Source of the DNA: CAYWQB01 sp964460785
Lineage (GTDB): Bacteria > Chlamydiota > Chlamydiia > Chlamydiales > CAYWQB01
Assembly (NCBI GenBank): GCA_964460785.1
Contig: CAYWQB010000001.1
Coordinates: 1 to 64,000, forward strand
Length of the DNA stretch: 64,000 bases
Direction of reading: 5' to 3'
Below, piece by piece: positions 44,116 through 51,868 of this stretch. Numbering within the stretch: the stretch's first letter is position 1; every line of letters begins with the position of its first letter. The notes beneath the pieces were generated by a model. That model worked only from the letters and a program-made list of their open reading frames with translations, ran no database searches and was not told the DNA's origin. Made by a program: the position numbers and the translations under genes.

Positions 44116-44982
44116 TTAAGTAAATTGCATTTTCTCTATCCACAGCTTAAGAAAATTACAGTCCCACGTTGAAAGAAAGTCTGGCTCATTGATGAAATTT
44201 GCCATATCAGTAATAGCTCCCTCCACATCTACAGCATCAAGCCTCTCCATTGCCATTGCTTTGACATCTTCCCCCGTTAAATCATCTGGAGCAAGGTAGG
44301 TTTCATTCTTTTTTAGATTCTCTTTAAAGTAAGATAGGCTAAGAGGAATGTTGTTGCGTATATACCACACAACATCATACCAATCTCTTCCCTTCACTCT
44401 ATTTTTCCATGCCCTAAAAAGAGCTGCATGTAGCTTTGATGCAAACAAATCAGGCTTAGTTATTGTTACGATGGATACAGGAAGAGGCTCCCTAATAAGC
44501 TCAGTACATGTTGTAAAGCCTAGTGTTGGATCGGTATCCACCTCCACCTTGATTTTGAGATTGGCACTCGGATGGATGTTTTGCATCAGTGTATCAGGTA
44601 AGTTCACATGTAAGTAAGAAGAGAGAGTGTTCGTCTTTAAAAAAGCAGATTTGACAGGGGAGGATAGAGATTTTTGCTTTTCGTCAAAGCTTACCTCAAA
44701 GCCATATGCCTCTAACTCTGAAATAATCGTTTTCTGAAAAGGGTCCCAGGAGAAAGAACTATCAGGTTCTAAAAGAGTAAAATCCATGTCTTCTGAAAAT
44801 CGATCTAACCCATAAAGGATTCTCAAGGCTGTTCCTCCATAAAAAGCCATTTTTTCAAAAAGTTTAGCTCTCCAGATACCTAAGAGACAAATTTCTTGGA
44901 GGATTTCTCGTAAAGCTCTATGTGATGCTGAAGGCTTTGATAAGTCATAACGGCTTAACATTCTTTCAATAGCAGGATTCAT
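44116..44982 (-). CDS. AbiEii-type nucleotidyltransferase toxin
   Basis: A 288-residue protein of the AbiEii/AbiGii family of type IV toxins. The nucleotidyltransferase motif is at about 48-65: F-Y-G-G-T-A-L-R-I-L-Y-G-L-D-R-F-S-E-D-M-D-F, with G-G, the S-E-D and the paired Asp of the active site. Later motifs include K-x-D-L-F-A-S-K-L-H-A-A-L near 160-175 and R-D-W-Y-D-V-V-W near 200. Known members add nucleotides to tRNA or other acceptors to stop translation, and act in plasmid maintenance and phage abortive infection. Its ATG overlaps the stop of the antitoxin gene by four bases (ATGA), giving the classic order antitoxin then toxin. Confidence 0.85.
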   Translation of the reverse strand: MNPAIERMLSRYDLSKPSASHRALREILQEICLLGIWRAKLFEKMAFYGGTALRILYGLDRFSEDMDFTLLEPDSSFSWDPFQKTIISELEAYGFEVSFDEKQKSLSSPVKSAFLKTNTLSSYLHVNLPDTLMQNIHPSANLKIKVEVDTDPTLGFTTCTELIREPLPVSIVTITKPDLFASKLHAALFRAWKNRVKGRDWYDVVWYIRNNIPLSLSYFKENLKKNETYLAPDDLTGEDVKAMAMERLDAVDVEGAITDMANFINEPDFLSTWDCNFLKLWIEKMQFT

Positions 44983-45632
44983 TGCATTTGCTCCAAAAGG
45001 TGTATCATGTGAACTAGTGAACTATGAGGAGCCGCAGCATGCAGTTTTTTAAAAATGCAGACATCAAAGTTAAGCAAGGTTTCTTCGTCAATTCGCAGGT
45101 CCTCAAATAGTGTTTCCTTTAAAGAAGACAAAGAGGAAACTTTGCCTCTTTCAATGATTAGCAAGTCAGCTAAAGCCTTTTCAGGAACTGCTAATAAGTA
45201 GCTTTGATACTTAGAAACTGACAGTAAGTTAACCCCAATGTGATAACGCTTTGGATGGCTCTTTTTATACTTAAAGTTTCCTATCGGAGTTTCAAATGTC
45301 TTTGACCTTTTCGTAGTGACACTAGAAATTTGCGTGGTGTGTTCAGGGATAACTTGGTAGTGCGATAGTGCCGTTTCCAAAGAAATATATGATGGGCCAT
45401 AAACTAAATTCGCCATAAGTTCAGGGCAGTATGGGCCAACTGCATGAAGTTTACTAAGGACATAAAGGCCCTTTTTTACCCCAATAATTGCTCCTTTTGT
45501 CATTAGGTCACGAAGCTTCATTCTAGGGTTTTTGTAATCTTTTAAGCAGTCCATCAAAAAGGAGTAAGTAAGCTCATTGCTGCGAGCTCTTTTTTTTATG
45601 GTAGCTAATGCTTTATCAAGTCCTTCAATCAT
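44979..45632 (-). CDS. AbiEi-type antitoxin/transcriptional regulator
   Basis: A 217-residue protein of the AbiEi antitoxin group. The first 60 residues form a winged-helix (L-T-Y-S-F-L-M-D-C-L, then L-R-D-L-M-T-K-G-A-I-I-G-V-K-K-G-L-Y). The motif P-S-Y-I-S-L-E-T-A-L-S-H-Y is the well-known core of AbiEi proteins, and P-E-K-A-L-A-D-L-L is also typical. In studied pairs this protein represses its own promoter by binding inverted repeats; such a repeat is present at 45647-45671. The pair stands alone without an adjoining phage or plasmid gene. Confidence 0.85.
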   Translation of the reverse strand: MIEGLDKALATIKKRARSNELTYSFLMDCLKDYKNPRMKLRDLMTKGAIIGVKKGLYVLSKLHAVGPYCPELMANLVYGPSYISLETALSHYQVIPEHTTQISSVTTKRSKTFETPIGNFKYKKSHPKRYHIGVNLLSVSKYQSYLLAVPEKALADLLIIERGKVSSLSSLKETLFEDLRIDEETLLNFDVCIFKKLHAAAPHSSLVHMIHLLEQMQ

Positions 45633-45646
45633 ACCAAAAAGTGCAC

Positions 45647-45671
45647 GTATGTATCTATATTACTTACATAC
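45647..45671 (-). promoter_or_regulatory. Inverted repeat upstream of the AbiE pair
   Basis: GTATGTA (45647-45653) and TACATAC (45665-45671) are inverted, 11 bp apart, 15 bp upstream of the antitoxin start. A candidate operator for antitoxin autorepression. Confidence 0.55.
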
Positions 45672-45937
45672 TTGCATAATTTGGTGGATTGATCAAGTAC
45701 TACTTTAAAAAGCTAGAGGCTACCCCGAGGTGGAGGACTGCGCAGGTCTTATAAAAGCCATGAGGTAAGCCTTTCTTTTCTCTCTTAAGCTTAACATTAT
45801 TCGTTGCTTTTTTTTACACTCTTTATAGTGGAGCTCACCTCGGTTTGTACCAGCCTGGTTTAACATAACATAAATTATCAGACTATTGAATTCAATTCAT
45901 AACCCGAAGAGTCACAAATCGTTATTTCCCCCTTCTT

Positions 45938-46216
45938 CTAAAGAAACCTCATACCCAAAGCTAATAGCCAGACAATTCCATGTATTAAGCCTGCGTGAGT
46001 CCTAGCTAATCTATTGTAGTCATAGCTTCTGTCCAAGCTAGAATTACTTCCTCTTTTTTGTGAAAAAATTTGTCTCTCGCCATGCTGATAACAAATATAG
46101 TCGCTGCTGCTTTTCACCAGATTTTATAGCATCCTTTGTATGTATATTCTTGCAGTTAGCTTTTCGTCTAATTCGGTCTCGCTTATGTATTTCTCTTCTA
46201 CCTGCAGCGCTCTCAT
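45938..46216 (-). pseudogene. Broken small frame, possible transposase end
   Basis: Reading from 46216, a 93-codon frame gives M-R-A-L-Q-V-E-E-K-Y, an in-frame TAA at 46126-46124, then a stretch ending S-Y-D-Y-N-R-L-A-R-T-H-A-G-L-I-H-G and W-L-L-A-L-G-M-R-F-L. The end is vaguely like the C-terminus of DDE transposases (R-Y-x-R-L-A, then a hydrophobic helix). Another open frame overlaps it (46044-46247). Identity uncertain. Confidence 0.3.
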
Positions 46217-46286
46217 GGCTTTGAAAGAAGCTCTGTATTGAAGACACCCCTATCTCTTATTTGAGGATATATTTTGCTTCAATGTA

Positions 46287-46298
46287 CGTCTGATAATA
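46287..46298 (-). repeat. Dispersed motif TATTATCAGACG, copy 7 (exact)
   Basis: Exact copy in minus orientation, 42 bp beyond the 3' end of the pyruvyl-transferase gene. Copy 6, the variant AATTATCAGACT, is at 45873-45884. Confidence 0.75.
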
Positions 46299-46339
46299 TT
46301 TAGACATTTAGCAGAATCTACATAGAATTAGATAGTTAT

Positions 46340-47209
46340 TTATTGAAAATCAGGAAAATATATGTTTTCTGCATCGTAATGATTACTCAAGGCCTCTATT
46401 AGAGCTTTTAAATCAACCGAGGGTAAGTGTGGAGGCAAAAGAGTAAGAGCTTCCTGGATAGAGCTTGCTATAGGAAATTCTTTTCTTCCTGACCCCCAAT
46501 AGTAATCCTTATATTTAAAAAGAGGCTCATTATTAGTAACCTTAAGAAGAATAGCAGGAATTCCAAATGCCTCTGCTACGATTATGCCATGTAGAGAGCT
46601 AGAAATAACCAATCTTGACTGGCAAATTTTTGTTACAACCTTGTTCCAGGGCTCTGTGGGATAAACTACATTTTTTTTATTCTTAAATAGGTTTATCTCA
46701 GACATGTGAGGAATAACAATATAGTCCAGGTCTTTAGGGATTTTTTTGTATTCAGGGAAATAAAAAGGAAAAAGGAGAGCAGGATCACCAAAAACCTGTG
46801 TTGGGCAAGAAATACCAAGCTCTTCTTCAATATACTTTTTTGATAGAGGCCCCCTTAAAGCCAAAATTTTTGTACCCTTCAAACTATAAGATTTTTTATC
46901 TAGTCGCTTCCCATTAATGCCACTTCCCCAAATCACATCTTTTGGTTGAGCTATATGAATAATAGACCCTATGGCTAAAAGCTTATTTTTCTTATTTCTA
47001 TTTTTTAAAATGACTTTTTTCTCAGGGAATATCCGTTGTATTAATGCAAAGGAAAGTTCATCTCCAAAATTTCCATGCTTTCCTCCTGACTTCCAGTAAT
47101 AAAAATCTAAATTTTTTTTGTGATCCCCACATGAAGCCCACAAAAAAACACTACTGCAGAGGAAAAAAACAGTAAATAGACTCCCAAAGATTACTGTGTT
47201 AACTCTCAT
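46340..47209 (-). CDS. Polysaccharide pyruvyl transferase family protein
   Basis: A 289-residue protein of the polysaccharide pyruvyl transferase family (WcaK/CsaB-like fold). Evidence: a signal peptide or anchor (1-25), G-N-F-G-D-E-L-S near 45, I-W-G-S-G-I-N-G near 90, L-A-L-R-G-P-L-S-K-K-Y near 110, G-D-P-A-L-L-F near 137, and S-S-S-L-H-G-I-I-V-A-E-A-F-G-I-P-A near 205. These enzymes transfer pyruvate or related groups to surface sugars; relatives also act as glycosyltransferases. The signal peptide is unusual for a cytoplasmic-type donor. It overlaps the upstream gene by 11 bp, and both are more AT-rich and A-tract-rich than their neighbours, suggesting acquisition from elsewhere. Confidence 0.75.
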   Translation of the reverse strand: MRVNTVIFGSLFTVFFLCSSVFLWASCGDHKKNLDFYYWKSGGKHGNFGDELSFALIQRIFPEKKVILKNRNKKNKLLAIGSIIHIAQPKDVIWGSGINGKRLDKKSYSLKGTKILALRGPLSKKYIEEELGISCPTQVFGDPALLFPFYFPEYKKIPKDLDYIVIPHMSEINLFKNKKNVVYPTEPWNKVVTKICQSRLVISSSLHGIIVAEAFGIPAILLKVTNNEPLFKYKDYYWGSGRKEFPIASSIQEALTLLPPHLPSVDLKALIEALSNHYDAENIYFPDFQ

Positions 47210-48323
47210 ATCTTGTTTTTTTTCTTTCTGTTACAAATCTTTTTTTTCTAAATTTAGAGGTCTTCTTAAATTTTATTTTTTCTTCAGAATTTTTAAGAGG
47301 TTCCTGGTAGTTCATGCCATCTAAAATTTTTTTAATATCTAAAACTGCATACTTGCAGGCTCTATCATGGGCACCATAAACCATTATCAGCTCATTTTCG
47401 GATCTATAAGAGTTTGTTATTCCTCCGGGGAACACCACCGACATTGTGTGCCATGGTTCTATTCTTAAGTTTCGGTTGTATAATTTTTTATCTACAATGG
47501 GGAATTTTGATACTGCTTTAATTTCGAAAGGAAAATTTCGATCCACTAGGTATGCTCCAATAAAATAAAACCTTCCTCCTTTTATAGGAATATAACTATG
47601 AAAAAAACTAATACCTAGGCTGTTAGAAATTTTGATTGGAGGAGTTCCCCCACTAGGAATCCCCCACTTTTCCTTCCAAAAATCAAATAATAAGTGGGTA
47701 TCCTGTTTAGCAGCTTCCTCACAGGACCGATTTATAATTCGATTAGGACTGAGAGAATATTGAAAAAATAAATTTTCTTCTGTTTCAATATTTTGATCTA
47801 AAATGGGTACCCAATTCTTCTCACAAACATACTCAGATGAAATATCCAAGAGATGAGCTTGTTCAACTTCTTTATTTCCCAAGTCTATTTTAGCAAAGTA
47901 CATTCTTCGACCATTAGGAGCTTCTGCATTAAAAAATACATATAGATCATCTGCAATCCACATAATTCTTGGATCCTGTGGTCTTCCTGTATTTGTATGA
48001 ATAGTAAAATCTGACCCTTGAATCCACTTCATATTTTTATCTAACTTTGCACAAACTAAGTGGCAGTGAAGAGATACTTCTGGCAGATAAGGTTTATCAT
48101 CTACACGAAAGCAAATAATGTAATCATCAGAGTCTAAAGACCGGACTATACTGGGGTTATAAGGAACTGCATACTTAGTAGGGATTTCTATTTCCCCATC
48201 TTCAATAACAACTCCTTGCCCTATCTCACACAAATCATCAAAATCTGTTGGATAAGAAATTCCAAAGCAATAGCTAGCAATCACAAGAAAAAACAAGCTA
48301 AATGACTTCCAAGAGTGTTCCAC
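47199..48323 (-). CDS. Secreted beta-propeller glycosidase-like protein (GH130-like)
   Basis: A 374-residue protein with a signal peptide (1-20). Repeated motifs fit a five-bladed propeller of the GH43/GH130 type: Y-A-V-P-Y-N-P-S-I-V-R, then F-R-V-D-D, G-R-P-Q-D-P-R-I-M-W, Y-V-F-F-N-A-E and P-G-G-I-T-N-S. GH130 enzymes phosphorolyse or hydrolyse mannosidic bonds; assignment to that family is by motif impression only. The C-terminus is very basic (K-F-R-K-K-R-F, R-K-K-T-R). It starts the AT-rich gene pair with the pyruvyl-transferase-like gene and probably works on the same glycan. Confidence 0.5.
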   Translation of the reverse strand: MEHSWKSFSLFFLVIASYCFGISYPTDFDDLCEIGQGVVIEDGEIEIPTKYAVPYNPSIVRSLDSDDYIICFRVDDKPYLPEVSLHCHLVCAKLDKNMKWIQGSDFTIHTNTGRPQDPRIMWIADDLYVFFNAEAPNGRRMYFAKIDLGNKEVEQAHLLDISSEYVCEKNWVPILDQNIETEENLFFQYSLSPNRIINRSCEEAAKQDTHLLFDFWKEKWGIPSGGTPPIKISNSLGISFFHSYIPIKGGRFYFIGAYLVDRNFPFEIKAVSKFPIVDKKLYNRNLRIEPWHTMSVVFPGGITNSYRSENELIMVYGAHDRACKYAVLDIKKILDGMNYQEPLKNSEEKIKFKKTSKFRKKRFVTERKKTRYES

Positions 48324-48485
48324 TACCTAACTCCATAGTTCTTTTCAAACAGAGAGACAATAGCAAAATTTCTTTTAATTCATAGCTATTTGAGCATGAA
48401 TCAGGAGATACTTGCTCCTGCAAAGTGAAAGGTAAAATAAGTAGAATAACTTTTATTATAAAGATAAGTACATTGTTTGTTATTA

Positions 48486-48497
48486 TGTCTGATAACA
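48486..48497 (-). repeat. Dispersed motif TATTATCAGACG, copy 8 (variant)
   Basis: TGTTATCAGACA on the minus strand, 163 bp upstream of the gene starting at 48323. Confidence 0.5.
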
Positions 48498-48540
48498 TTT
48501 ATACTTTTTATGAATTAATTCCATTAAGGCTCATAGATCT

Positions 48541-50661
48541 ATGATTCTGAGTTTCCGAAAAGTAAGCAAAACCGCTCCTTTAGATCTCTCTTCTCACCAA
48601 AATAACCAAGCTACTCATGTATCTGCTGCGGCACAAGTTGCTCCCCTCCCCCCATCAGATCCTTTAAAGCTAGCTTTTGAAGAAAAATTAGCTGCTAAGC
48701 TGTCTAAAAATCCTCGTCTTGACACCCTCACATTTAATGGAAAAGAGTATCGAGTGTTAATAGACCCTGTCTTCAGCTTAGAGGACATATCTCATCCCCA
48801 TATTGCTGAAGCTCCTTTTTCTGGGAGTGTGCAAGGACACTCTTACCTAGCTTTACCTTTAGGCATTTGTATGTCAGGGATAGAGTATACTGCTTATAGT
48901 ACAAGGCTTCCCTTTTTAGAAGATTCCTCTATGCAACCGTACGAGGATGAGATTGCTACTCCTTTAATCATGCTTAGAAGAGCTGCAGAAGGAGCTGTTT
49001 CAGCTTTAAGGCACCTTCATAGCAGAGGATATACTCATGGTAGAGTTTCGGCTTCTTCTCTACACTACCATCCAGAAAATGACCGGGTCACTCTTGCAAT
49101 ACGTCATGAAACTAGCCCTAGTACTCATCTCTCGGCAGCAAATGCAGTTCTAGAAGGGAAACAGTTTAAGCAAGTTGCAGAAAAAGAGCTTTTTGATTGG
49201 TGGTATTTAGGTAGATCTATTCTCTACTTATCTTCTGGTCATAGAGGAGAAGTTATATACTCCAAAGAGTATCCTAAAAACCCCTCTCGTTTCCGGGTCT
49301 TTCAAGAGCGAGAAAATCAGACTTTAGTTTTTCCAAATCGCTTTCCCAAAATCCTTCGCTCATTTATTCACCTTTTAGTCTCTGCTCCAAACTATAATAT
49401 CCCTATCGAAAGCGCTCCTTTTTTAACCCTTTCAGAAGAAGAGCTTGTTCAGTCTTACAAGCAAGAGCTCTTAGAACACCCTCACTACAGTCGTGCAAGA
49501 ACTACCCTTTCTTCAGATGTCATTTCTCATGCTCTCACTACATTTAAAGAAAGCGCCTACATCGATGAGATGAATCATAATGAGCAATACCTCTCCATGG
49601 ATCAAATTCATGCTCGAGTTAAGATCTCTTTATCGACAGCACAAGTAGAAGAGCACGAAGAAAATGGAGAGCAAGTCGAATGGATTACAAGTATTCCTAC
49701 TAGAGCAGAACAAGAGCACATAGATTCATTACGTCTCATGCATCGCTCTTACAAAGTTACTTACCTACTTCCTTCTCACCCTAATATTCTACAGCCTATA
49801 CACTGTGACTTAGACATTTCTGCTCAGCAAGTAGGTTTAGATCCTGAAGAGTCTGTAGATATAGATGATCCTGGTTCTATGGACATTAGAGAACTCTCTA
49901 CCATTCTATATCATCCTCTTGAAGGACTCTCTTTTTCTCTTGAAGATCTTATCGCTCCGTCTTCACGAGATATGCCAGCAGAAGCGCCTAGTTTTTCTTT
50001 AGGTTGTCTTTTAAGCGAAGAATCTAATGAAGCGGAATGTATAGAAGCTATTCGTTCTTTGCAAAAGGCAGCAATGGACTTATCTTCTATTCTCTGTCAC
50101 TTTCACTCTTTTGGGGTAACCCTTCAAGATATCAATCTAAAAAGCTTCAAATGGGTACCAGGAAGAGGACTTATACTTGATACCAACTATACAGCAGCTT
50201 CAATAGAGGTTCCTTTTGGCTATCCTCCTTGGGCTCATTATGATCTAAACAAAAATAGTACACAGCTTGAGGATCCTTTTTGTATCACTCGATGTGAAGC
50301 TACTTTTGTCTACTATCCACATCTACATGACTTTGCTGCTCCTGAGTGTACACGCTCAGAAAGTGGCCGTGGCTCTTTAAGCCCCGCCATTGGTATATGG
50401 GAGTCTGGAGTTATTCTCCTTTCTCTAGCTCTTGGGCGAAAAGCTTATGAGTACTGTGAAGGAGATTCTGTTGAAGAGTTGGTTGCTGCCCCAGAGTTTA
50501 TTCCCTCTTGTCTTCCTAAGGAGTTTCGAGATTTCTTAAGTGAATTACTTCGCGTATCACCAAGTGAACGCTTAGCTCCTGAGTATTGGCAACGAATGCC
50601 TTTTTTTACTCGGACAGCAGAAGAGATTATCACTAATTATATCAACACAGATACCGTCTGA
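48541..50661 (+). CDS. Tandem pseudokinase-like protein
   Basis: A 706-residue protein in which I read two degenerate kinase-like lobes. The first, around 130-260, has L-R-H-L-H-S-R-G-Y-T-H-G-R-V-S-A-S-S-L where a kinase would have H-R-D-x-K-x-x-N, and a later W-W-Y-L-G-R-S-I-L like helix F. The second, around 515-690, has F-G-V-T-L-Q-D-I-N-L-K-S-F in the same place, L-D-T-N where D-F-G belongs, then A-A-P-E-C like an A-P-E motif, then G-I-W-E-S-G-V-I-L-L-S-L-A-L-G-R and a C-terminal helix. Catalytic Asp residues are missing in both, so it is probably a non-catalytic scaffold. The stop overlaps motif copy 9. The product has no signal peptide. Confidence 0.65.
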   Translation: MILSFRKVSKTAPLDLSSHQNNQATHVSAAAQVAPLPPSDPLKLAFEEKLAAKLSKNPRLDTLTFNGKEYRVLIDPVFSLEDISHPHIAEAPFSGSVQGHSYLALPLGICMSGIEYTAYSTRLPFLEDSSMQPYEDEIATPLIMLRRAAEGAVSALRHLHSRGYTHGRVSASSLHYHPENDRVTLAIRHETSPSTHLSAANAVLEGKQFKQVAEKELFDWWYLGRSILYLSSGHRGEVIYSKEYPKNPSRFRVFQERENQTLVFPNRFPKILRSFIHLLVSAPNYNIPIESAPFLTLSEEELVQSYKQELLEHPHYSRARTTLSSDVISHALTTFKESAYIDEMNHNEQYLSMDQIHARVKISLSTAQVEEHEENGEQVEWITSIPTRAEQEHIDSLRLMHRSYKVTYLLPSHPNILQPIHCDLDISAQQVGLDPEESVDIDDPGSMDIRELSTILYHPLEGLSFSLEDLIAPSSRDMPAEAPSFSLGCLLSEESNEAECIEAIRSLQKAAMDLSSILCHFHSFGVTLQDINLKSFKWVPGRGLILDTNYTAASIEVPFGYPPWAHYDLNKNSTQLEDPFCITRCEATFVYYPHLHDFAAPECTRSESGRGSLSPAIGIWESGVILLSLALGRKAYEYCEGDSVEELVAAPEFIPSCLPKEFRDFLSELLRVSPSERLAPEYWQRMPFFTRTAEEIITNYINTDTV

Positions 50662-50666
50662 TAATA
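50655..50666 (-). repeat. Dispersed motif TATTATCAGACG, copy 9 (exact)
   Basis: Exact copy in minus orientation; its CGTCTGA overlaps the last codons and the stop of the pseudokinase gene. Confidence 0.75.
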
Positions 50667-50683
50667 AAAAGCATAAAAAGACC

Positions 50684-51763
50684 ATGTCTATTTTTCCCAG
50701 AGCAAAAGAGTATAACTTTCTTCATACATGCTCATATGAATATGGGAAGGAGGCACTCTCTCCTTCTCCAATAATTTCTTGTGAAGATTCTACTAATCTA
50801 GATGATCTAACATGCCCTATAGAAGAAGGGCCTTTTCCCTTTATTTTCACTCAACAACTTCCCCCTCCTCTTCCTAATATCCCTCTACCTAGCGAAGCAA
50901 AGGCTCCTTCCCCAGCAACACCTACAGAGCCTTCAAATAGAGAAAAAGCTAAGCTTATGCTTGAGGAGGCTGTAAAAACCCCTCCTTTTAGTTGTCCTTC
51001 TTTGCAAAACAAGGCCTCTATACTGACAGTTTGTCTACCTCCCCTAAACAGTTTAAGTGTAACTCTCATAGCGCCTCATCTCTTGAAGCTTAGTCAATTA
51101 CTATGCTCAAATAAGGGTCCCATTATTTCTAAAGATACATTTAGAAAACTAAAAGTCTCTTCCGAGCAGCGCAATTCTCTGACCAAGCTCTCTGACTTAC
51201 AGCAGAAACTGCTTTGTAAAAAGTTCCCTCCAGGGTCTCTAACAACAATTAGACACTTTCAACGCTATACTTTTTTAGAATTTGGGAAAATTTTGCCTAA
51301 AGAGCAAGTCATTAGGTCATGGTTTTTCAACCCTAAAAATAAAGTCATAGCTTTAAACTTTTCTCATGAGCCTAAAGCTAAACTTATCCACAGAATCTGC
51401 TCCATATATAACTCTAAAACTGATTTAGAGTCTCAAACAGCAGACCTGAATGAGCAAGAAAGAAAAATGGTACAAGAAGGGATAAAGCAAGTGAAAGTGG
51501 CTAGACTTTGCCACCAAGCTGTAGGAAAAGAAGTCACTCAAAAAGAGATCGATTACTTACATCATATCGCAAGTCGTATAGGAGGGATACAGTTCCGCAC
51601 AGCAGCTATCCTTCTACAAGCTGTTTTCCATATAAATAAAAGTGAGAAAACTATTCGTAATCTTATGATAAAGCATCAAGTGAAAACTCCACCAAAACCC
51701 CCTCGCCTTTACTCATCGATAGACATAGTTTTTGAAGAGGTTGAGAGGCTAGAGGAAACTTAA
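50684..51763 (+). CDS. Family C effector-like protein, plus strand
   Basis: A 359-residue family C protein. Pro-rich head (residues 1-90), then helical region, with the core at about 170-215: L-L-C-K-K-F-P-P-G-S-L-T-T-I-R-H-F-Q-R-Y, F-G-K-I-L-P-K-E-Q-V-I and R-S-W. A C-terminal helical part (255-350) resembles that of 7628-8599 with Lys-rich ends. It follows the tandem pseudokinase by 22 bp and is likely co-transcribed. It is separated by over 40 kb from the other family C genes, so the family is dispersed. Function unknown; the core reads as HTH-like. Confidence 0.65.
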   Translation: MSIFPRAKEYNFLHTCSYEYGKEALSPSPIISCEDSTNLDDLTCPIEEGPFPFIFTQQLPPPLPNIPLPSEAKAPSPATPTEPSNREKAKLMLEEAVKTPPFSCPSLQNKASILTVCLPPLNSLSVTLIAPHLLKLSQLLCSNKGPIISKDTFRKLKVSSEQRNSLTKLSDLQQKLLCKKFPPGSLTTIRHFQRYTFLEFGKILPKEQVIRSWFFNPKNKVIALNFSHEPKAKLIHRICSIYNSKTDLESQTADLNEQERKMVQEGIKQVKVARLCHQAVGKEVTQKEIDYLHHIASRIGGIQFRTAAILLQAVFHINKSEKTIRNLMIKHQVKTPPKPPRLYSSIDIVFEEVERLEET

Positions 51764-51868
51764 TCCCTCATAGTTTTGAGAATAGTCAATGTCCTAGTAT
51801 TAGTAGGATTAAGGTAGCCTATTTGCTAATGAATAGGCTACCAAGTTTTCTAAAGGATCGTATTAAGG

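Larger units (their letters stand above)
45873..46298. mobile_element. Segment bounded by inverted copies of the dispersed motif
   Basis: AATTATCAGACT (45873-45884, plus orientation) and CGTCTGATAATA (46287-46298, minus orientation) face each other and enclose 402 bp. Inside is a broken reading frame on the minus strand (45938-46216). Inverted termini around a degenerate gene are what a decayed insertion sequence or MITE would look like; no target duplication was seen. The rest of the segment shows nothing else I can name. Confidence 0.35.

Noticed and set aside
46044..46247. A 67-residue frame as a separate gene.
   Set aside because: It overlaps a better reading frame (45938-46216) in the same remnant, has no convincing start signal and has a composition typical of out-of-frame reading.
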